Assembly: GCA_015709655.1 (NCBI GenBank)
Contig: CP054181.1
Span: 109,262 to 173,261 of the forward strand
Reading direction: 5' to 3'
DNA length: 64,000 nt
Origin: Ignavibacteria bacterium
Lineage (GTDB): Bacteria; Bacteroidota; Ignavibacteria; Kapaibacteriales; Kapaibacteriaceae
The translations under genes were made by a program, and so were the position numbers. Under the pieces are notes generated by a model. The model saw only the letters and a program-made list of their open reading frames with translations, was not told the origin of the DNA and did not search any database. This document shows, one piece after another, positions 45,501 through 54,244 of this stretch. Positions within the stretch are counted from its first letter, which is position 1; every line of letters begins with the position of its first letter.

Positions 45501-46476
45501 GTCATCAAGAACCGTCGTTATCCGAAACACGGGCGGAACAGGCATTACGATAAGCCCCCTACAGGGAATAGCACCTCCATGGTCGATAACAACAACAACT
45601 CCCACTCTCCCCACCCTATTAGCCCCTCGTGATAGTATCATAATTGAACTTACATATTCTTATCTTGGTGATTCACGAACCGACACTATTCATATCCTGT
45701 CAGCAACTACCGGGGAATGTCCCGACACTGTACTGCTGACGTTAACCGGAAGAACCCTGCCCCCGTCAGCCCCTGATACGTTGCGCGGGCTAACCCTTAC
45801 GCTGCCCGGCAACATTTCAGCACGTCCTGGTGACATTGTAACCATACCTGTAGGTCTGGAATCCGTTTTACCAATCACCGGTAAGGGATTAAAACGCTTT
45901 GTTGCAACGATTGTGTATAATCCTACCCTGTTCATGCCACAGAGCTGCAGCCCATCCACGGCAGCAGTATCCAGTGCTTCCATCACTGAACTTGCAGTAG
46001 GTAGGGCAGAGCTTATCGTAGAGTCAAATACTGAACTTGATACTACGGCGCAATTGCTGGCTATTACCGGCAAGGTGTTTCTTGGCAATCAAACATCCAC
46101 CCCACTTGACATTGATTCGGTTTACGCAGACAACGCCGAAATAACCGGCACTGATGGTTTACTTACAGTTGTGAGCGACTGTGATATTACCTCACAAACA
46201 GTGGAAATTGGTAAAGGGGCTTTCATCAACGTAACCCCATTTCCGGTTGTAACAGGCAGCGGTATAACGGTTGATTTTCAAACTGTTGCTCATGCGCCCA
46301 CATCACTTTCAATAACAGACATCGAAGGGAGATCGTGGTACGTTGGCACTATGAACCTACAACCCGGGAAACACCAGATTAATATCTCTACAGCAGAATG
46401 GCCTGCGGGCTGGTACATTGCTATATGTACACATGGCATTGCAACCACTTCACTGCCATTCTTGATTTCACGATAA
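42529..46476 (+). CDS. Giant secreted protein with lamin-tail, abnormal-spindle-like and cohesin-like domains
   Basis: A 1315-residue exported protein. After the signal peptide (residues 1-24) the segment VVVSEYFNYPGATAQLEWTE and GWSVHDYSGD is a lamin-tail domain; a fibronectin-like region and an Ig-like unit (LYEWTRNGVPV) follow; then four to five ~100-residue beta repeats with the pattern LDVGSLRACENSKTGSFTI typical of choice-of-anchor-D/ASH domains; then a cohesin-like domain (ISARPGDIVTIPVGLESVLP); and a C-terminal ~75 residues (LSITDIEGRSWYV and WPAGWYIAIC) that look like a type IX sorting domain. A secreted scaffold or surface role is inferred. Confidence 0.78.
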   Translation: MKPITYFLTLLIVCFPNFTSIAFSQKVVVSEYFNYPGATAQLEWTEILVLEDNISLVGWSVHDYSGDLSARVNGPVFKDIPLWKHLRAGTIIVIDHRLTTPAQPTDSDPSDGYIQVMQLDADFFQSAGFGLDIGQPAEMVTIRDADDNPVHSLAHLTSGLASSNLIWLNMPQPKVAHNTASQLQTAYSVRVTGRSVQAYQSGFGSDSTSSGPVVIVAPPSDPGTGPSKGLPNLIDNDKRIAGRKNVNHWFWRETREPTWSAPPSVTASEVLAAKHTISWTSLVDPYPSDSTTGYVILRDTAHFSSFPVNGIRDGADISAGDVIGTAKVLAVRPTGSGTNFVDTDVECGKTYTYRVYGYRFAPDQQMALSQTADTTARGRQYTENSYAQSAPITKPYIPTPRIFASKDAICPGDTVRLWTDFAGSAELYEWTRNGVPVSIPGTTSIVANSTGTYKLRVVGAGGCSAVSNSVMINPLPNPSVVIAPFGTRSLCSGDTLTLSIITAADTYEIIKDGNVIATQKLTKFAITQPGRYAVRIKTPSGCDGVSEELTVSVPDIRYHFEPTALDVGSLRACENSKTGSFTIINDGGKPITFTNIAMPAGFALVSPDVGFVIQPGNKQEVTVRFSPSGNGTISGDAMFTADPCGVRLGIRLTGSKTEALASLDKAEVNFGVYSTCPTSSVRDSSVFVLTNSGSEDITVTPPIVSPPFYINFSTTSLSPLQSVSVWVKYIPLGPDLNRPVNQTMAFPYKAGGCRDTIKATLRAASFQPGLSISKDTLNLGTVIGCSHRFVGTIQVTNTSNVESTISSNSKNSPITILELPVTVPPGQTRTVNFEYVQNSAGTVVTADTIWSEPCHIPYPIAIQSTITKGQFLLNDTDIKIDTVVLCAPTKSSTWQTAFSVAPTSYEDTVAFVSITSPFSTNIRPGTVISTGLPFEVQFAPSVPGAYTDTITVVLQRCSDTLRFPVSAVAVTSSRTTVISDSDFGILPPAGQSSRTVVIRNTGGTGITISPLQGIAPPWSITTTTPTLPTLLAPRDSIIIELTYSYLGDSRTDTIHILSATTGECPDTVLLTLTGRTLPPSAPDTLRGLTLTLPGNISARPGDIVTIPVGLESVLPITGKGLKRFVATIVYNPTLFMPQSCSPSTAAVSSASITELAVGRAELIVESNTELDTTAQLLAITGKVFLGNQTSTPLDIDSVYADNAEITGTDGLLTVVSDCDITSQTVEIGKGAFINVTPFPVVTGSGITVDFQTVAHAPTSLSITDIEGRSWYVGTMNLQPGKHQINISTAEWPAGWYIAICTHGIATTSLPFLISR

Positions 46477-46481
46477 TTTTG
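46474..46481 (+). promoter_or_regulatory. Putative -7 promoter element for the epimerase gene
   Basis: TAATTTTG fits TAnnTTTG; its first three bases are also the stop codon of the preceding gene. It lies 22 bases before the GTG start, with an AGGAG ribosome-binding site between. Confidence 0.4.
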
Positions 46482-46503
46482 TGTTTCATTTTTAGGAGTC
46501 TTG

Positions 46504-47490
46504 GTGACGGTACTAGTAACGGGAGCAACCGGCTTTGTTGGCAGTCATGTTGTTGATGAGCTATTGCGGAGAAATTTCACGGTTGCATACATTGCCAGAG
46601 CAACCAGTAACCACCGGTGGCTTGAAGGTCTGGACGTAGAGTTACGCGAGGGTTCGCTATATGATCGTGACTCACTGAAGAATGCACTTCGTGATATCGA
46701 TGTAGTAATCCACGTTGCTGGTCAGATCGCCGGTAAAAACGAAGCTGATTTTTACAATGGCAATGTTGTGGCAACTAAAAATCTGCTGAATGCAATCAAG
46801 GAGTTCCAACCTAACCTGAAGCGCTATGTTCATATCAGCAGTCAGGCTGTGACTGGTCCATCGTTATCAGCAGATAAGCCTGTTACTGAAGCAGACACCC
46901 CAAAGCCAATCACAGCATACGGACGAACTAAATGGCAAGCTGAACAGATTGTTCATTCCTATATGGATTCCTTGCCGTGCACCATCGTGCGTCCACCTGC
47001 GGTTTACGGGCCGCGCGATGAAGCAACATTATCATTTTTCCAAATGGTTAGTAAGGGCGTAGCTCCGCTGATTGGATTTAATGGCAAACTTGTTAGCCTT
47101 ATTCACGTTCGGGATCTTGCAACCGGAATTGTTGAAGCCACAATACATCAGAATGCGGTTGGAGAAACGTACTTCATTACCTCGTCAGAAGTGTATTCAT
47201 GGAAGCAAATTTCAAATGTTGCCGGTGCCGCGGCCGGACGAAGGAAATTAGTTACAATTCGGCTCCCACATGTAATTGTTCTGGCAATAGCCGGAATTGT
47301 TGGAGGCATTGGAAAGCTTGGTAAAAAGCCACCCGTTTTAAACTATGAAAAAGGTATTGACCTTATTCAAACGTATTGGACCTCGTCTGGCGACAAAGCA
47401 AGAAAAGAACTTGGGTTTCGACCAGCGATATCACTCAGTGACGGAATTACTGACACCATAACATGGTATAGAAAACAACAATGGCTGTAA
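46504..47490 (+). CDS. NAD-dependent epimerase/dehydratase (extended SDR family)
   Basis: A 328-residue extended short-chain dehydrogenase. The Rossmann motif VTGATGFVG is at residues 4-12, the catalytic YxxxK is in TAYGRTKWQAE, and Ser of the triad is in HISSQAV. It resembles dihydroflavonol-reductase-like/NAD-dependent epimerases acting on sugars or sterol-like molecules; the substrate cannot be named. GTG at 46504 is chosen because AGGAG lies five bases before it; TTG at 46501 is too close. The next gene overlaps its end by 10 bases. Confidence 0.8.
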   Translation: MTVLVTGATGFVGSHVVDELLRRNFTVAYIARATSNHRWLEGLDVELREGSLYDRDSLKNALRDIDVVIHVAGQIAGKNEADFYNGNVVATKNLLNAIKEFQPNLKRYVHISSQAVTGPSLSADKPVTEADTPKPITAYGRTKWQAEQIVHSYMDSLPCTIVRPPAVYGPRDEATLSFFQMVSKGVAPLIGFNGKLVSLIHVRDLATGIVEATIHQNAVGETYFITSSEVYSWKQISNVAGAAAGRRKLVTIRLPHVIVLAIAGIVGGIGKLGKKPPVLNYEKGIDLIQTYWTSSGDKARKELGFRPAISLSDGITDTITWYRKQQWL

Positions 47491-49967
47491 GCTGGCGCAC
47501 GTATGCACAACATGGCATTGTTCTTACAATTGTGATTGGTACGGTGCTGATTTTCTTCGCGTACTTCGCGCAGCGCCTGGCAACACGCAGCAACCCATCA
47601 GAATATACCTCAAACGCTGTCAATATTCAGGACAGTATCAAAATCTATCGCAACTCTTTTGGCATTCCACACGTAGTTGCACAAACAGACTCAGATGCAG
47701 TGTTTGGACAGGCATGGGTGCATGCACAAGACCGCCTCTGGCAAATGGACGTATGGCGTCGTATAGGTCAGGGCAGGCTGGCAGAACTGTTTGGCGCACA
47801 GTACGCACCCATCGACGCGTTATTACGCAGCTTTCAATTGCAGAAGCTAAGTGGTTCTATTTTCAATGCATTGCAGCCATCATCAAAGCAATTGCTTAAA
47901 TCGTACTCTCATGGCATCAACCAATTTTTGGAGACCAACTCTCAGGCCCTGGCATTCGAGTTTGACGCATTAGGATACAAGCCCGATCCCTGGAAGCCTG
48001 AAGATTGCCTTTTAATCCAGCGAGTGCTTGCATTGTCGCAAAGCACCGCTTTATGGAACGACCTGGTTTATACTCGGATTGCGCAGCAACGAAGCATTCG
48101 GTTAATGACAATGTACCTCCCCAATAGCGGTACGGCAATAACAACAGGCGACAGCCTCAAACACCAGGAGGGGTTTCAGTACACTCCATCATTGTCTGAC
48201 AGTGTTCTTGCCACGATACCGCAGTCAACTGTTTCTAGCGTCCTTGATGCATTAACTGAGCTCCGAAACCATGTCCCTCTTCCGGGGGTATTTGCATCTG
48301 GCAACGCCTGGACCATTGGCCGAGGGCCTAGTGGAGCAATCTTGGCGAATGATTTCCACTCAGCACCAGCCATACCGTCATCGTGGTACCAGATTCACAT
48401 CACGTCGGCTGGTATGAACGTCGTGGGTTTGAGTTTACCAGGCTTTCCCCTCGTTTTCAGTGGTCGGAACGATTCTCTGTCATGGGGCACCACACCATTG
48501 TTAGTTGATGACGCGGACTATGTAGTGGAATTTGTTGACGATACTAATCCTAATTACTATCGTGGACCTAGCAATCAACGACAGAAGTTCACTTTTGTTC
48601 GTGATACCATCAGGATCAGAAACGCAGCTGACTCGCTGATTGACCTGCGTTTTACGGTTCGAGGTTGTGTTTTAGCCGGATTCCCGATTAAAGACAAACC
48701 TGTACGAACTTTAAAACATACCTCGGCCAGAAATCAAGAAAACCGGCAGGCATTTCTTACCATGCGCTGGACCGGACAGCACCAATCAGACGAAGTCGCA
48801 GCATTGTATTCAATAAATACTGCGGCCCATCTGCAGCAAATTCAAAATGCTTGCTTGCATTGGGGTGCACCTGCCATGGCTGTTACCGTAGGCCATGCAA
48901 ACGGTACGGTAGCAACTCTCGGTGCTGGATACCTGCCCAGCCGGTCGGGAGCAGACATGCTGCTGCCAGGAACCTCGGTAGAAACGTCAAAATCTTGGTT
49001 GGCTCCGATGGCTTTGGCCGATATGCCAGCAAGCTCTATCCCCAATCGGGGTACCATGGTGAGTGCGACGAGTGGAAATGACGTGGGAATCAGATCGCTT
49101 CTCCAGGCATCTGCGGTGCGCAGAAAACGAATATACGACCAGGCTTTGCTGTACAGGGAAATGACGGCTCGTGATGCACAGGTACTGCAGCAAGATGTGC
49201 AGTCGCCATACGCATTGGGTTTGATTCAACAGCTCCTCCCGGTCCTTCACCGAGTGAGGTCGCGCTTCAACGCAACTGACTCTGCAGCCATTCGATTACT
49301 GGAAACGTGGGACGGTGAATACACAACCGTTTCCGTGGCTGCTACGGTAAGTGCGGCTTTTATTGAAAGGCTACTCTGGAATACATATCAGGATGAGCTT
49401 GGCGAATCCTTATATCGCCAGTGGGTACAAACCCCTAATGTCTCAATCCGCTGCCTGGCTGACGTGTTAAACCATCCCTTACATCCTCTGTTTGACGACA
49501 TTCGAACTCCCACGAGGGAAAATCTGTCATGGATCGTAGTGCGGTCATTTTCTGAATCTGTAAAAAAACTTGCACAGGTTACAGGAACACGGGATTTAAA
49601 CGCATGGACCTGGGGGACGATTCACAAATTTCAGGCAAATCACCCACTGGGCGATCATAAGCTCATGGGACCGATGCTTAATACGGAAAGTTATGAACTC
49701 GGCGGTAGCAGCTCAACAATTTCTATGGCGTCATGGAACCCCTATCGTCCGTTTTCGATGCAGGCAACGGTATCTGCCAGGGTTATCAGCGATATGCAGG
49801 ACAGTGTTCAATACAGCGTAGTTCCCGGTGGAATATCCGGCCAACCTATGGATGCACACTATACAGATCAGCTTCAGATGTGGTTGAAAGGTGGCTATGT
49901 ACGTATTCCGGTCCAACGATTCCCAGACATTACTTTTCGGCTGTACCAACTACTTACCCCGAAATGA
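47481..49967 (+). CDS. Penicillin acylase family N-terminal-nucleophile hydrolase
   Basis: An 828-residue secreted or periplasmic amidase precursor: one N-terminal hydrophobic segment, an alpha region (IYRNSFGIPHVVAQTDSDAV and GQAWVHAQDRLWQMD, with the latter typical of the family), a spacer, then the beta subunit. At the expected autoprocessing site the sequence reads ASGNAWTIG: Ser273 is followed by Gly-Asn, while most members have Ser directly before Asn. The later LANDFHSAPAIPSSWYQ and RNDSLSWGTT segments are standard. Substrate could be beta-lactams, acyl-homoserine lactones or other amides. Confidence 0.82.
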   Translation: MAVSWRTYAQHGIVLTIVIGTVLIFFAYFAQRLATRSNPSEYTSNAVNIQDSIKIYRNSFGIPHVVAQTDSDAVFGQAWVHAQDRLWQMDVWRRIGQGRLAELFGAQYAPIDALLRSFQLQKLSGSIFNALQPSSKQLLKSYSHGINQFLETNSQALAFEFDALGYKPDPWKPEDCLLIQRVLALSQSTALWNDLVYTRIAQQRSIRLMTMYLPNSGTAITTGDSLKHQEGFQYTPSLSDSVLATIPQSTVSSVLDALTELRNHVPLPGVFASGNAWTIGRGPSGAILANDFHSAPAIPSSWYQIHITSAGMNVVGLSLPGFPLVFSGRNDSLSWGTTPLLVDDADYVVEFVDDTNPNYYRGPSNQRQKFTFVRDTIRIRNAADSLIDLRFTVRGCVLAGFPIKDKPVRTLKHTSARNQENRQAFLTMRWTGQHQSDEVAALYSINTAAHLQQIQNACLHWGAPAMAVTVGHANGTVATLGAGYLPSRSGADMLLPGTSVETSKSWLAPMALADMPASSIPNRGTMVSATSGNDVGIRSLLQASAVRRKRIYDQALLYREMTARDAQVLQQDVQSPYALGLIQQLLPVLHRVRSRFNATDSAAIRLLETWDGEYTTVSVAATVSAAFIERLLWNTYQDELGESLYRQWVQTPNVSIRCLADVLNHPLHPLFDDIRTPTRENLSWIVVRSFSESVKKLAQVTGTRDLNAWTWGTIHKFQANHPLGDHKLMGPMLNTESYELGGSSSTISMASWNPYRPFSMQATVSARVISDMQDSVQYSVVPGGISGQPMDAHYTDQLQMWLKGGYVRIPVQRFPDITFRLYQLLTPK

Positions 49968-49971
49968 GTTG

Positions 49972-49979
49972 TATTTTTG
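49972..49979 (+). promoter_or_regulatory. Putative -7 promoter element for the leucyl aminopeptidase
   Basis: TATTTTTG matches TAnnTTTG and lies 36 bases before the ATG at 50016, in the gap after the acylase gene. Same sequence and nearly the same spacing as the candidate before sucC. Confidence 0.4.
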
Positions 49980-50015
49980 TGAACTTTTTTCCAACCAATA
50001 AGGTACATCCCTCTT

Positions 50016-51494
50016 ATGTCGATTTCATGCAAAGCCGGATCTCGCCAAGCAACCAGTGCCGATGCAGTGGTTGTTTTCTTTTTTGAAGATTCAACTCTTT
50101 TTTCAACTGCAACCCGAAAGCTGTCGTCTGAAATATCGGATCTTGCCGCTATCATTAAGTCCGGAGACTTTACGGGGAAGGCAAACCAGACCGCCATTGG
50201 CTACACAAACGCAACAAAGAATTCTGCATCCCGGTTTATTCTGACCGGTCTTGGAAAGAAATCCGATTTTTCCGAAGAGAAGCTTCGCCGCGCAGCAGCC
50301 GCTGCCACAAAAAAAGCAGCATCGATCAATTGTAAACATATTGCCTTTGACCTGCCGTCTGCAGATTCACTTCCGGTATCAGTTGCAGCCCAGGCAATTG
50401 GAGAAGGATCTCAGCTCAGTCAGTACGGGTTTATTAAGTACAAGACGGGTGACAACAATAAGTTCGTCACGAAATTTACCATTATTTGTTCGCAGGCGGC
50501 ACTTAAAGAAGCACAGAAAGGTGCATCTGTTGCCAACGCTCTGTATGATGGTGTAACCGTAGCACGCAATTTAGCCAACGCTCCGAACTGTGAAATTTAC
50601 CCGGAAACACTTGCAAAGGAAGCAACCGTTCTTGGGAAAAAACATGGTTTTAAAGTAACAACATTTAACAAGCAGAAAATTGCTCAGCTAAAAATGGGTG
50701 GGCTCCTTGGAGTGAATCAAGGAAGCGTTCGCCCACCTGCCTTCATAACACTGGAGTACATGAAGGGACCCAAGTCCCAAAAGCCAATCGTCCTTGTAGG
50801 AAAGGGCGTAACCTTCGATACTGGTGGCATAAGCATAAAGCCTGCCGCTGGGATGTCAGATATGAAGTCAGACATGCACGGTGCCGCTTCTGTTATCGGA
50901 ACCATGGTCTCGCTTGCAGCGTTAGGTGTAAAACGAAATGTTGTTGGTTTAATTCCATCAACGGAAAATATGCCCAGTGGCTCTGCTCTTGTTCCCGGCG
51001 ACATTGTACGGTTTATGAATGGGAAGACGGCTGAAATCGACAATACCGACGCAGAAGGACGACTTATTCTTGCTGATGCCTTATGCTATGCCGATAAGTT
51101 TAACCCGGAAGCCGTTATCGATCTTGCCACACTTACCGGTGCGATTGTCATTGCCCTTGGCAATACCACAACAGGTATGATGGGAACCGATGAGTCAACA
51201 ATGAAAAAGCTTCAAAATGCTGGCGACAAAACCGGTGAATATGTATGCAGACTTCCTCTATATGAAGAGTATGAAGAACTGATAAGCAGCGACTACGCTG
51301 ATGTAAAAAACAGTGGCGGTCGCGCCGCAGGGTCAATAACAGCAGCGCTGTTCTTAAAAACCTTTGTCTCATACCCATGGGTTCACCTTGATATTGCCGG
51401 AACCGGCATTAATCCAAAAGCATTTCACTACACCCCAAAGGGTGGTACGGGCGTGGGCGTCCGCCTGCTGACCGAGGCCATTAGTAACTGGTAA
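50016..51494 (+). CDS. pepA: Leucyl aminopeptidase (M17)
   Basis: A 492-residue cytosolic zinc/manganese aminopeptidase. The C-terminal catalytic domain has KGVTFDTGGISIKPA, MKSDMHGAA and the family signature NTDAEGRLILAD near residue 342, with the catalytic Lys and Arg in place. The N-terminal domain is shorter and more divergent, as usual in M17. A hairpin with an 11-base stem follows the stop. Confidence 0.93.
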   Translation: MSISCKAGSRQATSADAVVVFFFEDSTLFSTATRKLSSEISDLAAIIKSGDFTGKANQTAIGYTNATKNSASRFILTGLGKKSDFSEEKLRRAAAAATKKAASINCKHIAFDLPSADSLPVSVAAQAIGEGSQLSQYGFIKYKTGDNNKFVTKFTIICSQAALKEAQKGASVANALYDGVTVARNLANAPNCEIYPETLAKEATVLGKKHGFKVTTFNKQKIAQLKMGGLLGVNQGSVRPPAFITLEYMKGPKSQKPIVLVGKGVTFDTGGISIKPAAGMSDMKSDMHGAASVIGTMVSLAALGVKRNVVGLIPSTENMPSGSALVPGDIVRFMNGKTAEIDNTDAEGRLILADALCYADKFNPEAVIDLATLTGAIVIALGNTTTGMMGTDESTMKKLQNAGDKTGEYVCRLPLYEEYEELISSDYADVKNSGGRAAGSITAALFLKTFVSYPWVHLDIAGTGINPKAFHYTPKGGTGVGVRLLTEAISNW

Positions 51495-51513
51495 CAATGT
51501 CTGAGAGGAATCG

Positions 51514-51542
51514 AAGTGTCGCCCCTTAGCGGGCGACACTTT
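51514..51542 (+). terminator. Hairpin terminator after pepA
   Basis: AAGTGTCGCCC (51514-51524) pairs with GGGCGACACTT (51531-51541) over a six-base loop. The stem is strong and GC-rich; the T-run is short, so termination is probable rather than certain. Confidence 0.6.
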
Positions 51543-51628
51543 ACGGTTTCAGGCAATACACACATAGCCTTGCCGTCTTCGCTCTCTGTATTACCGGTGG
51601 TATTTTCTTCACTCTCTTAATCTCCCTA

Positions 51629-52150
51629 ATGAAAACACTTGTCTTATCGCTTAGTTTGTTATTTGTTGTAGGTACAGTTACTGTTTCAGCTCAGACTGCA
51701 CAGGTTTTTAAAATCACCTCAGTTTCCAAGAAGGGCGAAGGAAAGGTACCGGACTTCTCATGGGTAGAAAATGGTAAATCCAAGTCATTCACTCAGGCAA
51801 CAAAGGGTAAGGTAACCCTTATCAACATCTGGGCTACGTGGTGTGGTCCCTGCCGAAAAGAAATTCCAGATCTGATCAGCCTTAGCAATGAACTCGGCTC
51901 CAATTATGCAGTCATTGGCGTGAGTGTTGATGAAGCTTCACGGTTTAACACTGTTACCTCGTACGTCGAAAAGAATAATATGACGTACCTGAATCTATTT
52001 GATGCTTCAAAGGAACTTGCCGAGGCCTTTGGAGGAATTAGTGCCATTCCGACAACGTTTATTATTGATACCAAGGGAACAATCGTACAAAAGATTGTTG
52101 GAGCCCGGTCAAAGGATCAGTTTAAGCAAGCTATGGTGTCGATTAAGTAA
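51629..52150 (+). CDS. TlpA-like thioredoxin-fold protein, exported
   Basis: A 173-residue protein with a signal peptide (LSLSLLFVVGTVTVSAQ) and a thioredoxin fold with the active site WATWCGPCRKEIP near residues 68-80 and the cis-Pro in AIPTTFIID. It would reduce or isomerise disulfides in the periplasm, as in cytochrome c maturation or peroxide defence. It is convergent with the phosphorylase gene, six bases away. Confidence 0.88.
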   Translation: MKTLVLSLSLLFVVGTVTVSAQTAQVFKITSVSKKGEGKVPDFSWVENGKSKSFTQATKGKVTLINIWATWCGPCRKEIPDLISLSNELGSNYAVIGVSVDEASRFNTVTSYVEKNNMTYLNLFDASKELAEAFGGISAIPTTFIIDTKGTIVQKIVGARSKDQFKQAMVSIK

Positions 52151-52156
52151 TTTCAT

Positions 52157-53461
52157 TTAAGTCCATGATTCGATAATTGGCTCCTGCTGCACACCCATCA
52201 CATCGCCAATCTCTATTGAGCGGATAACGTGATCATGCAATATCTGCAGTTGTTCTGCTGTAGAACCGGTGACCTTGGCCACAGGTGAATTACGCCGAAT
52301 CAGTTCTCCCGTTTCGGTCAGGAACTCAATTCCAACCCATGGGTCAACAGAGTCTGTCTCCACCCTTCGTCCGCCACCAGCCTCAACGATTCCTTCGGCC
52401 ACAGTCCTACCATGGATCATCGTGAGGTACCCGTCTGCCGGCGGGAACACATTCAGAGCAGGAACGCCTGAAAATTGTCTGACCCCTTTTTCAAAGTCAC
52501 CACCCTGGCGCTCCAGCATGCGCAAGAGCTCGGCATGTGGCTTTCGCGAATTCCACATTTCGACGGCTGCACACCGCCCTTCGGTGATATTGTGCGCCTT
52601 CCCTGCCAACACAAGCATGTGAGCTGCCAATTCAACCGTAATCCTGCTTAAATCATCTGCCGGATTATACACCGACTGAAGCAATGCTTCAGACTCAGCA
52701 ACTTCAACCCAGTTCCCTATTGATGTGCCAAGGGGCTTATCCATTCGCGAAAAAACAATATGAACCGGTAAACCCGCAAGTGCGGCAACGGCACGGATGG
52801 TTTGTGCAAGTTCCCTTGCCTGTTCAACTGACGTCATGAAGGCTGCCGATCCAACCTTTACGTCCATCACCAGACCGTCCAGATTCTCAGCAATTTTCTT
52901 TGAGAGAATTGATGCCGTAATTAACCCTGTACTCTCTACTGTTCCAGTTACATCTCGCAAAGCATACATAATCCTATCGGCAGGAGCCAAATTCGAAGTC
53001 TGAGCCGCCATGAATAAGCCATGTTTATTTAGCAACATATTGAGTGTTTCCATCGGCAGCGCCATCGTCATTCCGGGGACGCTTTCAAGCTTGTCAACAG
53101 TACCACCGGTATGCCCAAGCCCCCTCCCGGAAATCATCGGAACATCAACACCGCAGCATGCTACCAATGGAGCCAGCAGGATTGAAACTTTATCACCTAC
53201 ACCGCCGGTACTGTGTTTGTCGATTCGGGGACGGGATGAGGCTTCCCTGCTTACCCGTTCTCCGGTTTCTGCCATGCTTATCGTCAGTGCGGCAACTTCC
53301 CGCTGTGACAAGCCGTTGATACAGGAAGCCATAAGGAAGGCGGCTGTCTGGGCCTGGCTAACCGTACCATCAACCACGCCCCGAACAAATTCACTAACCT
53401 GCTCCGACGTCCACTCCTGCCCGGTGCGTTTTCGTATCAGTAGCTCCTTCACTGTCTTCAT
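52157..53461 (-). CDS. Pyrimidine-nucleoside (thymidine) phosphorylase
   Basis: A 434-residue phosphorylase that splits thymidine or uridine into base and ribose/deoxyribose-1-phosphate. It has the domain order of the family: helical N-terminal part, DKHSTGGVGDK phosphate-binding loop near residue 82, the signature SGRGLGHTGGTVDKLE, and a C-terminal domain near 350-430. Length matches DeoA/Pdp. Thymidine versus broad pyrimidine specificity cannot be told. The ATG is divergent from the trmH-like gene, whose candidate promoter touches this start codon. Confidence 0.92.
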   Translation of the reverse strand: MKTVKELLIRKRTGQEWTSEQVSEFVRGVVDGTVSQAQTAAFLMASCINGLSQREVAALTISMAETGERVSREASSRPRIDKHSTGGVGDKVSILLAPLVACCGVDVPMISGRGLGHTGGTVDKLESVPGMTMALPMETLNMLLNKHGLFMAAQTSNLAPADRIMYALRDVTGTVESTGLITASILSKKIAENLDGLVMDVKVGSAAFMTSVEQARELAQTIRAVAALAGLPVHIVFSRMDKPLGTSIGNWVEVAESEALLQSVYNPADDLSRITVELAAHMLVLAGKAHNITEGRCAAVEMWNSRKPHAELLRMLERQGGDFEKGVRQFSGVPALNVFPPADGYLTMIHGRTVAEGIVEAGGGRRVETDSVDPWVGIEFLTETGELIRRNSPVAKVTGSTAEQLQILHDHVIRSIEIGDVMGVQQEPIIESWT

Positions 53462-53468
53462 AGCTTTG
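53461..53468 (+). promoter_or_regulatory. Putative -7 promoter element for the trmH-like gene
   Basis: TAGCTTTG, the same octamer as before mfd, ends five bases before the ATG at 53474 with no ribosome-binding site. This spacing equals that before purB and again suggests a leaderless message. Confidence 0.45.
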
Positions 53469-53473
53469 CATTT

Positions 53474-54244
53474 ATGATAACTGAATTACCGTTTTTATCC
53501 CATAAACTACGAAATGAATTGCGTGCGCTCCATTCAGCAAGCATCCGTGATGAGCGTAAGCGTTTTCTGGCTGAGGGGCCGCACCTGTGTGATGAACTAT
53601 TGTCATCGGGAGCTGCAACACATACGGTAGTTGTTTATTCAGGTGCACCTGAGTCAGTATGGAGCCTTGCGCGGCGCTTCCGTGATATGGGGGTTCACGT
53701 TGTTCAATGCTCCGCTAAGTCGCTGGAGCTCTTGTCAACCGTCCAAACGCCCCAGGATATCATTGCCGAAGCATCGTTTCTGCCTGCCAGAACAGTGGCG
53801 GGCAAGGTGTTGCTTCTGGATGATGTTTCGGACCCCGGCAATGTTGGCACGATAATCCGCAGCGCTGCATGGTTTGGTTTCGATTCTGTTGCACTTAGTC
53901 ATGGATGTGCTGATGTGTACAATTCAAAAGTTCTACGTGCTTCTGCAGGTGCGGTGTTCAGCCTGAATGTACTTAGAAAATGCAACCTTCACCATTGGTT
54001 ACTACAGCACCCTGAGTATGTTGCTGTGGGTACAACTCCTCGTGGCGGCACCGAACCCCGCCACGTGGCCACCTTGCAACAGATTGCCCTGGTGATTGGT
54101 TCTGAAGCTCGCGGTATGAGTAACGAACTGATTTCCATGTGTAGAACCATGGTTTCAATCCCCGGGGGCGCATTCACTGAGTCTCTTAACGCAGCAGTTG
54201 CAGCATCGATACTTTGCTATGAATGCAGGGAACAACGTCAATGA
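53474..54244 (+). CDS. TrmH/SpoU-family RNA 2'-O-methyltransferase
   Basis: A 256-residue trefoil-knot methyltransferase with an N-terminal substrate-binding domain (residues 1-95). Motif 1 is DPGNVGTIIRSA, motif 2 LVIGSEARGM, and motif 3 the IPGGAFTESLNAAVAASILC knot. The substrate could be 23S rRNA or a tRNA; not resolvable here. The downstream aminotransferase starts at its stop (ATGA). Confidence 0.88.
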   Translation: MITELPFLSHKLRNELRALHSASIRDERKRFLAEGPHLCDELLSSGAATHTVVVYSGAPESVWSLARRFRDMGVHVVQCSAKSLELLSTVQTPQDIIAEASFLPARTVAGKVLLLDDVSDPGNVGTIIRSAAWFGFDSVALSHGCADVYNSKVLRASAGAVFSLNVLRKCNLHHWLLQHPEYVAVGTTPRGGTEPRHVATLQQIALVIGSEARGMSNELISMCRTMVSIPGGAFTESLNAAVAASILCYECREQRQ

